Origin: Stenotrophomonas nematodicola
GTDB lineage: Bacteria; Pseudomonadota; Gammaproteobacteria; Xanthomonadales; Xanthomonadaceae
Direction of reading: 5' to 3'
DNA: 64,000 bases
NCBI RefSeq assembly: GCF_009467805.1
Contig: NZ_WIAY01000002.1
Span: 62,001 to 126,000 of the forward strand
Below are positions 31,301-39,924 of this stretch, piece by piece. Position 1 is the stretch's first letter, and each line of letters opens with the position of its first letter. Below the pieces are notes generated by a model that had not been told where the DNA came from, did not search any database, and saw only the letters and a list, made by a program, of their open reading frames with translations. Made by a program: the position numbers and the translations under genes.

Positions 31301-31900
31301 TCAGCCCGGAATCAGCGTCTCGATCACGTGCTCGACGTAGGCCTCGAAATCCTCGCGGGCCTGCTTGGGCTGCTGCAGCTGCAGCGACAGCTGCAGGAAG
31401 CCGACGTACGCGGCATAGGCCAGCCGTGCGCGGTGCTGTGCATCGGTGCGGCTGAGGCCGGCCTGCCGGAACGACGCGACCAGGTACTCCAGGCGCCGAT
31501 GCGACACGCGATCGATCACCGGGCGCACCATCGGGTGATCCAGCGCCTTGAGCAGCTCGCTGTAGATGATGTGCGGCTGCACTTCATGGGCCACCACCTG
31601 GAACAGCTGGCGCAGGCGCACACGCGGGTCGGTCACGTCGGCCAGGCTGCCGAACACCTGCTCCTGCTCGAACAGCTCCCAGCGCTCCAGCGCGGCCTGC
31701 AGCAGGGCATCGCGCGACGGGAAGTGCCAGTAGAAACTGCCCTTGGTCACCCCCAGCCGACGGGCCAGTGGTTCGACTGCAACGGCGCCGACGCCCTGCT
31801 CGGCAATCAGATCCAGTGCGGCCTGGGCCCAGTCTTCGGCACTCAGGCGGCTGTTGCGGCCGGCACGTGGCTCGCCGGCGGAAGCTTCGGGTTCATTCAT
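31301..31900 (-). CDS. TetR family transcriptional regulator
   Basis: 199 residues from the ATG at 31900. The N-terminal helix-turn-helix spans about 20-66: EDWAQAALDLIAEQGVGAVAVEPLARRLGVTKGSFYWHF-type sequence with the signature VTKGSFYWHFPSRDALL. The C-terminal ligand domain has no named match. It diverges from an alpha/beta hydrolase-fadE operon, so a role in sensing a fatty acyl ligand and repressing that operon is likely. Two related palindromes in the divergent promoter (31990-32007 and 32026-32043) are its probable sites. No good Shine-Dalgarno precedes the ATG; the frame is open further upstream. Confidence 0.9.
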   Translation of the reverse strand: MNEPEASAGEPRAGRNSRLSAEDWAQAALDLIAEQGVGAVAVEPLARRLGVTKGSFYWHFPSRDALLQAALERWELFEQEQVFGSLADVTDPRVRLRQLFQVVAHEVQPHIIYSELLKALDHPMVRPVIDRVSHRRLEYLVASFRQAGLSRTDAQHRARLAYAAYVGFLQLSLQLQQPKQAREDFEAYVEHVIETLIPG

Positions 31901-31989
31901 GAGGTAATTTAACCATACGCTGGGGTTGGTTGCAGTACGTGGTTGCATCGGCAACCGCCCTATCCCAGTCAGGGCAAGGGATCCGCTCA

Positions 31990-32007
31990 CCATACCCCCA
32001 AGTATTG
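31990..32007. promoter_or_regulatory. Candidate TetR operator 1
   Basis: CCATAC, CCCCAA, GTATTG: five of six arm bases pair. It overlaps the -35 TTGACA of the hydrolase-fadE promoter. Its centre is 36 bases from that of the second site. Confidence 0.55.
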
Positions 32008-32032
32008 ACATCGACCAGCACCGGTCCATACT
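32005..32032 (+). promoter_or_regulatory. Promoter of the hydrolase-fadE operon, possibly leaderless
   Basis: TTGACA (32005-32010, consensus), 16 bases, CATACT (32027-32032). The predicted start at about 32039-32041 coincides with the ATG at 32040, so the mRNA may have no leader. No Shine-Dalgarno is visible before that ATG. Confidence 0.6.
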
Positions 32033-32043
32033 AGCGAGTATGG
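32026..32043. promoter_or_regulatory. Candidate TetR operator 2, over the -10 box and start codon
   Basis: CCATACT, AGCG, AGTATGG: perfect seven-base arms. The same half-site CCATAC appears at 31990 and, without a good partner, at 31913. Confidence 0.65.
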
Positions 32044-32960
32044 TCACTCCTTCTTCTACCCTGCCCCGTTTTGACGATGAGCGACTGACCGGCGCGCACG
32101 ATGCCGTGCTGGCTGCCACCCGCTCATCCCCCGGGCGTCGTGGCACGGTGCTGTTCGCACACGGCTTCGGCCAGACCCGGCATGCCTGGACCGCCGCCGC
32201 GCAGACCCTCGCCGGCGCCGGCTACCAGACCCTGGCCTACGATGCCCGCGGCCACGGCGACTCCGACTGGAACCCCGCCGCCCTGGCCTATCACGGCGAA
32301 CAGTTCGCCGACGACCTGATCGTGCTCGCCGGTGAACAGCCGCAGCCGCCGATCCTCGTCGCCGCGTCGATGGGCGGGCTGTTCGGCCTGCTCGCCGAGT
32401 CGCGCTGGCCCGGCTTGTTCTCGGCGATGGTGCTGGTGGACATCACCCCGCGCTGGGATACCGCCGGAGTCGAACGCATCCTGATGTTCATGACCGCGCA
32501 TCCGGACGGCTTCGCCTCGCTGTCGCAGGCGGCGGACGTGATCTCGGCGTACATGCCGCACCGCCCGCGCAAGTCCGAGGACGCGCTGCGCGCCCTGCTG
32601 CGCGAGGATGGCCACGGCCGCTGGCGCTGGCATTGGGATCCGCGCCTGGTCGCCGAACTGGCGCGCGACAGCGAACAGCACCAGGACGCGCTCGCCGAGG
32701 CGGCGCGCCAGGTGAAATGCCCGTTGCTGCTGGTCAGCGGCGGGCGCAGCACCCTGGTCACCCCGCAGACGGTGGCCGAATTCCTCGCGCTGGTGCCGCA
32801 CGCTCGCCACGTGCAGTTGCCGGAGGCCACCCATATGGTCGCCGGCGATGACAACAGCGCCTTTACCGCTACTGTGTTGGACTATCTGGACGTGTTGCCC
32901 TCGGCCTCCGCCGTGGCACAGTCCGCCACTACCGAGCACGTCACCGGAGCACGCTCATGA
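32040..32960 (+). CDS. Alpha/beta hydrolase co-transcribed with fadE
   Basis: 306 residues. Alpha/beta fold with oxyanion motif LFAHGFGQTRHAW, YDARGHGDSDW, nucleophile elbow AASMGGLFG and His in EATHMVAGDDN. The usual acid position (GGRSD in many relatives) reads GGRSTLV, so the acid may be elsewhere or lost. The last four bases overlap the fadE start (ATGA). Likely a thioesterase or esterase serving beta-oxidation, inferred from context only. The start ATG at 32040 lies at the predicted transcription start. Confidence 0.87.
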   Translation: MVTPSSTLPRFDDERLTGAHDAVLAATRSSPGRRGTVLFAHGFGQTRHAWTAAAQTLAGAGYQTLAYDARGHGDSDWNPAALAYHGEQFADDLIVLAGEQPQPPILVAASMGGLFGLLAESRWPGLFSAMVLVDITPRWDTAGVERILMFMTAHPDGFASLSQAADVISAYMPHRPRKSEDALRALLREDGHGRWRWHWDPRLVAELARDSEQHQDALAEAARQVKCPLLLVSGGRSTLVTPQTVAEFLALVPHARHVQLPEATHMVAGDDNSAFTATVLDYLDVLPSASAVAQSATTEHVTGARS

Positions 32961-35434
32961 GCATTGTCGTTCCCTTCTTGGCCCTCCTGCTGGCGGGGGC
33001 CATCGTCGCCTACCACCGCATGCGGCTGATCACCTGGACGCTCGTCAGCGTCGCGCTGCTGGTCGCCTGCTGGTTCATTCCCTACGTCAACCAGACCGCC
33101 ACGATCGTGGCTGCCGCCATCGTCGCGGTGATCGCCGTGCCGTTGCTGCTGCCGTTCATCCGCAAGCCGCTGCTGACCGCGCCGATGATGAAGGTGTTCC
33201 GCAAGGTGCTGCCGCCGCTGTCGCAGACCGAGCGCATCGCCCTGGAAACCGGCTCGGTCGGTTTTGAAGGCCAGCTGTTCACCGGCGACCCGGACTGGAA
33301 CATCCTGCTGAACTACCCCAAGCCGCAGCTTACCGCCGAAGAACAGGCCTTCCTGGATGGCCCGGTCGAAGAGCTGTGCAGGATGGTCAACGACTGGGAA
33401 ATCACCCACGTCTACGCCGACCTGCCGCCGGAACTGTGGAGCTTCATCAAGAAGAACAAGTTCTTCGGCATGATCATTCCAAAGGAATACGGCGGTCTGG
33501 GCTTCAGCGCGCTGGCGCACCACAAGGTGATCCAGAAGCTGGCATCGGTGTCGAGCGTGGTGAGTTCCACCGTCGGCGTGCCCAACTCGCTGGGCCCGGG
33601 CGAACTGCTCAACCATTACGGCACCCAGGCGCAGAAGGACCAGTACCTGCCGCGCCTGGCCGACGGCCGTGAAGTGCCCTGCTTCGGCCTGACCGGCCCG
33701 TTCGCCGGCTCGGACGCCACCTCCATTCCCGATTACGGCATCGTCTGCAAGGGCGAGTGGAACGGCGAGCAGGTGCTCGGCGTCAAGCTCACCTTCGACA
33801 AGCGCTACATCACCCTGGCCCCGGTGGCCACGCTGATCGGCCTGGCCTTCCGCATGTACGATCCGGATGGGCTGATCGGCACCACCCGCGACATCGGCAT
33901 CACGCTGGCACTGCTGCCGCGCGACACCGCCGGTGTCGAAATCGGCCGCCGTCACTTCCCGCTCAACTCGACCTTCCAGAACGGCCCGATCCGCGGCAAG
34001 GGCGTGTTCATCCCGCTGACCCAGCTGATCGGCGGTGCCGAGATGGCCGGCAAGGGCTGGAACATGCTCAATGAGTGCCTGGCCGTGGGCCGCTCGATCA
34101 CCCTGCCGTCCACCGCCAGTGGCGGTGCCAAGGCCGGCGCGGTCGTGACCGGCGCATATGCACGCATCCGCAAGCAGTTCGGCCTGTCGGTCGGCCGCTT
34201 CGAAGGCGTGGAAGAAGCCCTGGCACGCATCGGCGGCAAGGCCTACGCGATCAGCGCGCTGTGCCAGGCCACCGCCGCCGCCGTGGACCGCGGCGACGTG
34301 CCGTCGGTACCGTCTGCGATCGCCAAGTACCACTGCACCACCATGAGCCGTGAAGTGATCTCGGACATGATGGATGTGATCGGCGGCAAGGGCATCATCC
34401 TGGGGCCGCGCAACTTCGCCGGCCGCAGCTGGCAGGCCGCACCGATCGCGATCACGGTCGAAGGCGCCAACATCATGACCCGCAGCCTGCTGATCTTCGG
34501 CCAGGGTGCGATCCTCTGCCACCCGTGGGTGCTGAAGGAAATGAAGGCCGCGCAGGATCCGGACACCCGTGCAGGCCTGCAGGAATTCGACCGCAGCCTG
34601 TTCGGCCATATCCGCTTCGGCATCTCCAACGCCGTCCGCTCGTTCTGGTTCGGCCTGACCGGCGCCCGGTTCGGTGCCGCCCCGGGCGATGCCTATACCC
34701 GCCGCTACTTCCGCAAGCTGGACCGTTACTCGGCCAACCTGGCGCTGATGGCCGACATCTCGATGATGACCCTCGGCGGCAAGCTGAAGTTCAAGGAGTC
34801 GCTGTCCGGTCGCCTGGGCGATGTGCTGAGCCACATCTACATGACCAGCGCCATGCTCAAGCGTTACCACGACGAAGGTGCGCCGGCCACCGACCAGCCG
34901 CTGCTGGCCTGGGCCTTCCACGACAGCGTGCACAAGATCGAGGAGTCGCTGTCGGCCGCGCTGCGCAACTTCCCGATCCGTCCGATCGGCTGGCTGATGT
35001 GGGCGCTGATCTTCCCGTTCGGCCGCCGCGCCGAGGCTCCGGGCGACCGCCTGGGTCACCGCGTCGCCGCGCTGCTCATGGCGCCCAACGAAGCCCGCGA
35101 CCGCCTGGCCAACGGCGTGTTCCTGACGCCGTGCGACAACAACCCGGGTGGCCGCATCAACAGCTACCTGTCCAAGGCGATCATGGCCGAGCCGGTCGAG
35201 CGCAAGTTCATCAAGGCGGTCAAGACCAAGGGCATCGAAGCCCTGGACTTCACCACCCAGCTGGACGAAGCCGTGGCCGAGGGCGTCATCACCCAGGACG
35301 AGCGCACCCTGCTGGAAGAACTCCGCGCGCTGACGCTGGAAACCATCACCGTGGACGACTTCGATCCGCACGAGCTGCGCGCGGCCAGCTACTACGACCG
35401 CGAGCGCAAGGACGCACGCTCGGAAGCGGCGTGA
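32957..35434 (+). CDS. fadE: Acyl-CoA dehydrogenase, FadE type
   Basis: 825 residues, close to E. coli FadE (814) and much longer than ordinary acyl-CoA dehydrogenases. It performs the first FAD-dependent step of fatty-acid beta-oxidation. Two hydrophobic N-terminal helices (about 3-20 and 25-65) fit membrane association. The catalytic core includes FFGMIIPKEYGGLGFSALAH, FGLTGPFAGSDATSIPD, ISDMMDVIGGKGIILGP, and ITVEGANIMTRSLLIFGQGA. The C-terminal extension (about 600-825) is the FadE-specific DUF1974. GGAG sits in the hydrolase gene end. A terminator follows at 35456. Confidence 0.96.
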   Translation: MSIVVPFLALLLAGAIVAYHRMRLITWTLVSVALLVACWFIPYVNQTATIVAAAIVAVIAVPLLLPFIRKPLLTAPMMKVFRKVLPPLSQTERIALETGSVGFEGQLFTGDPDWNILLNYPKPQLTAEEQAFLDGPVEELCRMVNDWEITHVYADLPPELWSFIKKNKFFGMIIPKEYGGLGFSALAHHKVIQKLASVSSVVSSTVGVPNSLGPGELLNHYGTQAQKDQYLPRLADGREVPCFGLTGPFAGSDATSIPDYGIVCKGEWNGEQVLGVKLTFDKRYITLAPVATLIGLAFRMYDPDGLIGTTRDIGITLALLPRDTAGVEIGRRHFPLNSTFQNGPIRGKGVFIPLTQLIGGAEMAGKGWNMLNECLAVGRSITLPSTASGGAKAGAVVTGAYARIRKQFGLSVGRFEGVEEALARIGGKAYAISALCQATAAAVDRGDVPSVPSAIAKYHCTTMSREVISDMMDVIGGKGIILGPRNFAGRSWQAAPIAITVEGANIMTRSLLIFGQGAILCHPWVLKEMKAAQDPDTRAGLQEFDRSLFGHIRFGISNAVRSFWFGLTGARFGAAPGDAYTRRYFRKLDRYSANLALMADISMMTLGGKLKFKESLSGRLGDVLSHIYMTSAMLKRYHDEGAPATDQPLLAWAFHDSVHKIEESLSAALRNFPIRPIGWLMWALIFPFGRRAEAPGDRLGHRVAALLMAPNEARDRLANGVFLTPCDNNPGGRINSYLSKAIMAEPVERKFIKAVKTKGIEALDFTTQLDEAVAEGVITQDERTLLEELRALTLETITVDDFDPHELRAASYYDRERKDARSEAA

Positions 35435-35455
35435 TGCCTGCATCGACGTGAACGG

Positions 35456-35485
35456 AAACGGCGGACTTCGGTCCGCCGTTTTTCA
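35456..35485 (+). terminator. Intrinsic terminator after fadE
   Basis: AAACGGCGGA, CTTCGG, TCCGCCGTTT followed by TT: a ten-base stem with a UUCG-type loop and a T-run. Confidence 0.88.
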
Positions 35486-35521
35486 TTGCAGCGGCACCCG
35501 GCCGCTTTCCAGGAGACCCCG

Positions 35522-36031
35522 ATGTCCGCTCCACTGCTCACCCTGTACCGTCGCATGCAGCGCTGGCCCGCAGGCCAATGGCTGTTCGCGCGCGCGGTAT
35601 GTTTCAAGGCGCCCTACTTCGCCAGCATCGCCCCGCGCATCACCGTGCTCGAACCCGGTCGCTGCGAGGGCCACATCGCGCACCGGCGCAGGGTCACCAA
35701 CCACATCGGCACGGTCCACGCCATCGCACTGTGCAACCTGGCCGAACTCACCGCCGGGCTGATGGTCGACGCCTCGCTGCCACGCGGCATGCGCTGGATT
35801 CCGAAGGGCATGGAGGTGCAGTACCTCGCCAAGGCCACGGGCACCCAGCACGCCGTCGCCACACCCGCCCAGCCGATCATCGCGGCCGACAGCGGCTACA
35901 CCCTGCCCGTCGACGTCCATATCCGCGACACCGCCGGCACACCGGTCTTCAGCGCCCGCATCCAGATGTGGCTCTCACCGCAGGACCGTTCGCGGAACGC
36001 TCCAACCACCGGTCACCTCACCGATCGGTAG
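35522..36031 (+). CDS. Hotdog-fold thioesterase-like protein (DUF4442 type)
   Basis: 169 residues from the ATG at 35522 with AGGAG seven to eight bases upstream. Hotdog pattern: RITVLEPGRCEGHIAHRRRVTNHIGTVHAIALCNLAEL with the conserved Asn/His and Glu/Leu of the central helix, then GMRWIPKGMEVQYLAKATG strands. Related proteins hydrolyse acyl-CoA or act on other thioesters; the substrate is unknown. The location after fadE hints at lipid metabolism, but the terminator separates them. The stop TAG is part of a GTAG REP-like head. Confidence 0.82.
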   Translation: MSAPLLTLYRRMQRWPAGQWLFARAVCFKAPYFASIAPRITVLEPGRCEGHIAHRRRVTNHIGTVHAIALCNLAELTAGLMVDASLPRGMRWIPKGMEVQYLAKATGTQHAVATPAQPIIAADSGYTLPVDVHIRDTAGTPVFSARIQMWLSPQDRSRNAPTTGHLTDR

Positions 36032-36228
36032 GTGCCGACCGCTGGTCGGCACGCTCTGTGCCTTTCAACGCCAGAGCCAGAGCCAGAGCTACAGCCACAG
36101 CCCTCATCCGCATTCTCCCGGGCGTGGCCGGCGGGAATGGGGGTACGGGACACGCCCGCCAGCCAAGCCGGGGAGAATCCAGATGCGGGCTTTGGCTCTG
36201 GCTGTGCCGACCAACGGTCGGCACCTAC
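36028..36228. mobile_element. MITE-like element: inverted pair of GTAG REP palindromes around a long imperfect inverted repeat
   Basis: Left end 36028-36052 is GTAG, GTGCCGACC, GCT, GGTCGGCAC. Right end 36204-36228 is the inverse, with loop AAC, so that on the minus strand it reads GTAG, GTGCCGACC, GTT, GGTCGGCAC. The ends match at 24 of 25 bases. The 151-base interior is itself an imperfect inverted repeat (GCCAGAGCCAGAGC ... ATTCTCCC ... GGCGGG against the reverse complement of the right half), so the whole could fold into one hairpin. No open frame inside. It fits a REP doublet or MITE mobilised in trans. Confidence 0.7.
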
Positions 36229-36240
36229 CGGCGACCTCGC

Positions 36241-36597
36241 TTACGCCGGCACGAAATGCCAGGCGATCGCGGCCAGGATCGCCGGGACGGCCTGGATGAA
36301 GAAGATCCGCTTGTTGACGCTGTAGGCGCCGTAGCAGCCGGCCACGATCACGCAGCCCAGCATGAAGTTGACCAGCATCGGCAGGTGATCGAACAGGCCC
36401 CAGAACAGGCCGGCGGCCAGGAAGCCGTTGTACAGCCCCTGGTTGGCCGCCAGCACGCGCGTGGTCTCGGCCTTCTCCGGCGTATTGCGGAACGTCTTCA
36501 GGCCCAGCGGACGCGTCCACAGGAACATTTCCAGCACGAGGAAGTACACGTGCAGCAGGGCGACCACCAGGGTCAGGATCAGTGCGGTCCAGTACAT
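36241..36597 (-). CDS. DUF1304 family membrane protein
   Basis: 118 residues with four predicted membrane helices (about 3-25, 52-70, 73-93, 96-116). Conserved DUF1304 features: LHVYFLVLEMFLW near the N-terminus, NQGLYNGFLAAGLFWG, and AGCYGAYSVNKRIFFIQAVPA. Function unknown. The start at 36597 agrees with the family length. It is 29 bases downstream of the transporter gene and probably shares its transcript. Confidence 0.88.
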   Translation of the reverse strand: MYWTALILTLVVALLHVYFLVLEMFLWTRPLGLKTFRNTPEKAETTRVLAANQGLYNGFLAAGLFWGLFDHLPMLVNFMLGCVIVAGCYGAYSVNKRIFFIQAVPAILAAIAWHFVPA

Positions 36598-36626
36598 GGG
36601 CAGGCCTCGAAAAAGATGACCAGAGC

Positions 36627-37961
36627 TTACTCCGGGCGCTCGGCCGGCAGCTTCTTTTCTTCGCGCAGCAGGCCGAACGCGGCAAAGGTCATCAGCCCGG
36701 CCACCACCAGCCCCCCCGCAAACAGCACGTGCGAGCCGAACAGCGACAGCCCCTTGTGCACCCACGCAAAGCCCAGGTCCGCGCCGCGGTACACCACCGT
36801 ATCGATCGCCGCACCGGCCTTGTAGCGCCACTGGCGGTCCACCCGCGTGTACAGCGTCTCGCGTGCCGGCTTGGCCAGCGAAAACTCGCTCGCCCGCGTC
36901 ATCACCTGCACCATCGCCACCAGCAGCGGCAGCGGCGAAGCCGCCAGCACCGAGAAGCCCACGATGATCGCAAAGCCCGGGATCAACAATGCCGGCGCGA
37001 TCCCGTAACGCGACAACAGCCACCGGGTCAGCCCCAACTGCATCAGCAGCGTCAGCGCATTCACCGCCAGGTCCACCCGCGAGAAGAATGCCGTACTGGC
37101 CGCAGGGTCGGTGTACAGCCGGCGCACGATCGCGGCCTGCTCGTTGTACAACAGCGTCCCGATGCCCACGCCGAACAGCACCATCAGCGCCAGCCAGCGC
37201 AGCAGCGGCTCGCGCGCGATCAGCTTCAGGCCGTCCAGCACGCTTCCGCCCATCGGCGTCTCGCCCGACACCAGCTGCTGATCCCGCTCACGCGCCACCG
37301 CCCACAGGCGCAGCCGCCAGATGCAGAACAGACATACACCGAGGAAGCCGGCCGAGACCAGCATCAGGTTGGCGATGCCCACCCGCTGCACCAGCGCCGA
37401 CGTGATGATCGGGCCAAGAAAGGCCCCGATGGTGCCGGCCGCGCCGATGTAGCCGTAGAACGCACGTGCCTGCGTGTTGGAGAACACATCGGCCATGAAG
37501 CTCCAGAACACCGCCACCGCGAACAGGTTGAACACCGTGATCCAGAAGAAGAACGCCATCCCGCGACCGGGCACCCCGCTGTCGAACAGCACATAGAAGC
37601 CCAGCAGCGTGGCAATGAAGAACCCGTACACCACCGGCAGGAACACCCGCCGCGGATAGCGGCTCACCAGCGCACCGTACAGCGGCTGCATCACCAGCAT
37701 GATCAGGAACACGCAGGTGAACAGAAACTGCAGCACGAAGTCCTGCAGCGCAATCCCGTGGCCGGCGAACCATGCGATCAGCCCGGACGGGAACAATGTC
37801 TGCAGGTCCGCCGAGGCCGCCATCGCCTCGCGTACCGGGCGCAGCACGTAATAGCCGCTCAGCAGGCAGAAGAAGTACACCGATGCCCAGATCAGCGGCG
37901 GCGACTGGCGCAGCGCATCGCGCAGCCCCGATCCCCGCACCGGCGTGGCCACGGCGGTCAT
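36627..37961 (-). CDS. Major facilitator-like transporter, related to TLC ATP/ADP exchange proteins
   Basis: 444 residues from the ATG at 37961, chosen for GGAG eight bases upstream; a longer frame would overlap the divergent gene. About 11-12 helices. The N-terminal SGYYVLRPVREAMAASADL matches the YY(I/V)LRP(L/V)R(D/E) signature of TLC nucleotide-exchange proteins and their free-living bacterial relatives. The inner half has FFWITVFNLFAVAVFWSFMADVF. Substrate unknown; nucleotide exchange with a host is not implied in this organism. Confidence 0.82.
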   Translation of the reverse strand: MTAVATPVRGSGLRDALRQSPPLIWASVYFFCLLSGYYVLRPVREAMAASADLQTLFPSGLIAWFAGHGIALQDFVLQFLFTCVFLIMLVMQPLYGALVSRYPRRVFLPVVYGFFIATLLGFYVLFDSGVPGRGMAFFFWITVFNLFAVAVFWSFMADVFSNTQARAFYGYIGAAGTIGAFLGPIITSALVQRVGIANLMLVSAGFLGVCLFCIWRLRLWAVARERDQQLVSGETPMGGSVLDGLKLIAREPLLRWLALMVLFGVGIGTLLYNEQAAIVRRLYTDPAASTAFFSRVDLAVNALTLLMQLGLTRWLLSRYGIAPALLIPGFAIIVGFSVLAASPLPLLVAMVQVMTRASEFSLAKPARETLYTRVDRQWRYKAGAAIDTVVYRGADLGFAWVHKGLSLFGSHVLFAGGLVVAGLMTFAAFGLLREEKKLPAERPE

Positions 37962-38040
37962 CGCACCCGCTCCGCGCTCAGGCGACGTCGAAACGGCAGC
38001 ATCGTGGGAACTCCGGGCGGCAAAGCGCGCAAGGTAAACG

Positions 38041-39771
38041 ATGCACCGCAACATCGCCAGTAGCCGACCGCCGCACCCGCGCAGCGCTGCCCGGCCCACA
38101 CCGCCCGACCCGTTCACCGTCCGTCTGCCCTATGCTCCGGGGTACACCATCGGGGAGCTGCTGGCATTGGCACGGGACAGGTACGACTACATCATCGTCG
38201 GCGCCGGCTCGGCCGGCTGTGTACTGGCCAACCGGCTCAGTGCCGACCCGCAGTGCCAGGTGCTGCTGCTCGAAGCCGGCCCGGCCGACCGCAACCCCTT
38301 CATCCACATGCCGGCCGGCCTGGCGCGGCTGGTCAACAACCGGCGCATCAACTGGAACCTGGACACCGAGCCGGAGCCCGCCCTGGACGGGAGGCGCCTG
38401 TGGTGGCCGCGTGGCAAGGTGCTGGGCGGATCCAGCGCGATCAATGCGATGTGCTACATCCGCGGCGTGCCGGCCGACTACGACGGCTGGGCGGCTGCCG
38501 GCGCCACCGGCTGGGAATGGGCGCAGGTGCTGCCGTGGTTCCTGCATGGCGAGGCCAACAGCCGCGGCGCCAGCGCACTGCACGGCGATGCCGGACCGCT
38601 GTCGGTGTCCGACCTGCGCCACCACAATCCGCTCTCGGCCGTGTTCCTGGCCGCCGCCGTGCAGGCGGGCCATGCGCCCAACGATGACTTCAATGGCGTC
38701 CACCAGCTCGGCGTCGGCCTGTATCAGGTCACGCAGCGCGATGGCGCCCGCTGCTCCAGTGCCACCGCCTACCTGCGCCCGGCGCGTGCACGGCGCAACC
38801 TCACCGTGCTCACCGGCGCCCAGGCGGTGGCGCTGAGCTTCGTCGGCACCACCGCGACCGGCGTGCACTACCGGCGTGGCCGGGAGCATCGACATGCCAC
38901 CGCATCGGCCGAAGTGATCCTCAGCGCCGGCGCCATCCATTCGCCCCAACTGCTGATGCTCTCCGGGATCGGTCCCGCCCACGCACTGCGCGGCCACGGC
39001 ATCACCCCGCGCGTGGACCTGCCCGGGGTGGGTGGCAATCTGCAGGACCACCTGGATATCTGCACGGTCGTGCACACCCATCCCGGGGTGAGTTACGACC
39101 GCAGCAACGAGCTGCGCATCGCCATCGACTACTTCCTGCGCGGCCATCGCGGTGCCGGCACCAGCAACCTGGCCGAGGCCGGCGGCTTCGCCCGCTCGGC
39201 ACTGGCGCCGGACGCACGCGCCGACGTGCAGTTCCATTTCGTGCCGGCCATGCTCGACAACCACGGCCGCCATCGCCTGCCCGGTGATGGCTACACGCTG
39301 CATGCGTGCCCGCTGCATCCGCGCAGCCGCGGCAGGCTGTACCTGCGCGATGCCGACGCGCGGTCGCCGCCACGACTGCAGCCCAACTACCTTGGCGATG
39401 CGGACGGCCACGACCTGCGGATGATGATCGAGTGCGCCCGGCTGTCCCGGCAGATCCTGGCCCAGCCCGCGTTCGATCCGTGGCGCGGCGCCCCGGTCTT
39501 TCCTGCCCGCGACGATCTGGATGATGCGGCCCTGGCCGCGTTCATCCGTGCCAAGGCCGAGACCATCTACCACCCGGTCGGCACCTGTGCGATGGGCCAG
39601 CATGCCGATGCCGTGGTCGACCCGATGCTGCGGGTGTACGGCACCCAGCGGCTGCGGGTGGTCGATGCTGCGGTGATGCCCAGCCTGATCAGCGGCAACA
39701 CCAACGCCCCCACCCTGATGATCGCCGAACGGGCCGCGCAGTGGCTGCGCCAGGACGCGGGATCACGCTGA
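38041..39771 (+). CDS. GMC family FAD-dependent oxidoreductase
   Basis: 576 residues. FAD-binding Rossmann motif YDYIIVGAGSAGCVLANRLS at about 48-67, GMC signature 1 around RGKVLGGSSAINAMCYIRG, signature 2 GAIHSPQLLMLSGIGP, and C-terminal catalytic HPVGTCAMG with NTNAPTLMIAERAA. It oxidises an alcohol group; choline dehydrogenase and AlkJ-type alcohol dehydrogenases are the nearest classes. The ATG at 38041 has AAGG six bases upstream, but the first 45 residues are Pro/Arg-rich and unlike the family. A TTG at about 38167 is an alternative start. Confidence 0.87.
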   Translation: MHRNIASSRPPHPRSAARPTPPDPFTVRLPYAPGYTIGELLALARDRYDYIIVGAGSAGCVLANRLSADPQCQVLLLEAGPADRNPFIHMPAGLARLVNNRRINWNLDTEPEPALDGRRLWWPRGKVLGGSSAINAMCYIRGVPADYDGWAAAGATGWEWAQVLPWFLHGEANSRGASALHGDAGPLSVSDLRHHNPLSAVFLAAAVQAGHAPNDDFNGVHQLGVGLYQVTQRDGARCSSATAYLRPARARRNLTVLTGAQAVALSFVGTTATGVHYRRGREHRHATASAEVILSAGAIHSPQLLMLSGIGPAHALRGHGITPRVDLPGVGGNLQDHLDICTVVHTHPGVSYDRSNELRIAIDYFLRGHRGAGTSNLAEAGGFARSALAPDARADVQFHFVPAMLDNHGRHRLPGDGYTLHACPLHPRSRGRLYLRDADARSPPRLQPNYLGDADGHDLRMMIECARLSRQILAQPAFDPWRGAPVFPARDDLDDAALAAFIRAKAETIYHPVGTCAMGQHADAVVDPMLRVYGTQRLRVVDAAVMPSLISGNTNAPTLMIAERAAQWLRQDAGSR

Positions 39772-39862
39772 ACAGGGCCCCGCCGCGTCGGCGGCACGGA
39801 CCGTCGGAGCAGCGCAAAAACCCACGCATTTTCAATGTGATACGTATTCATCTTCGCTTCGT

Positions 39863-39892
39863 TTGTGCAATGAGGAAAAGCGGCGCTAGAAT
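39863..39892 (+). promoter_or_regulatory. Promoter of the beta-lactamase-fold gene
   Basis: TTGTGC (39863-39868), 18 bases, TAGAAT (39887-39892), 33 bases before the ATG. Confidence 0.5.
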
Positions 39893-39924
39893 CCCTTACA
39901 GCAGTCGCGCACGGGCCCTACACG

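Noticed and set aside
31913..31930. Third TetR operator copy near the tetR start
   Set aside because: Only the CCATAC half-site is present; the partner half (GTTGGT) does not pair well.
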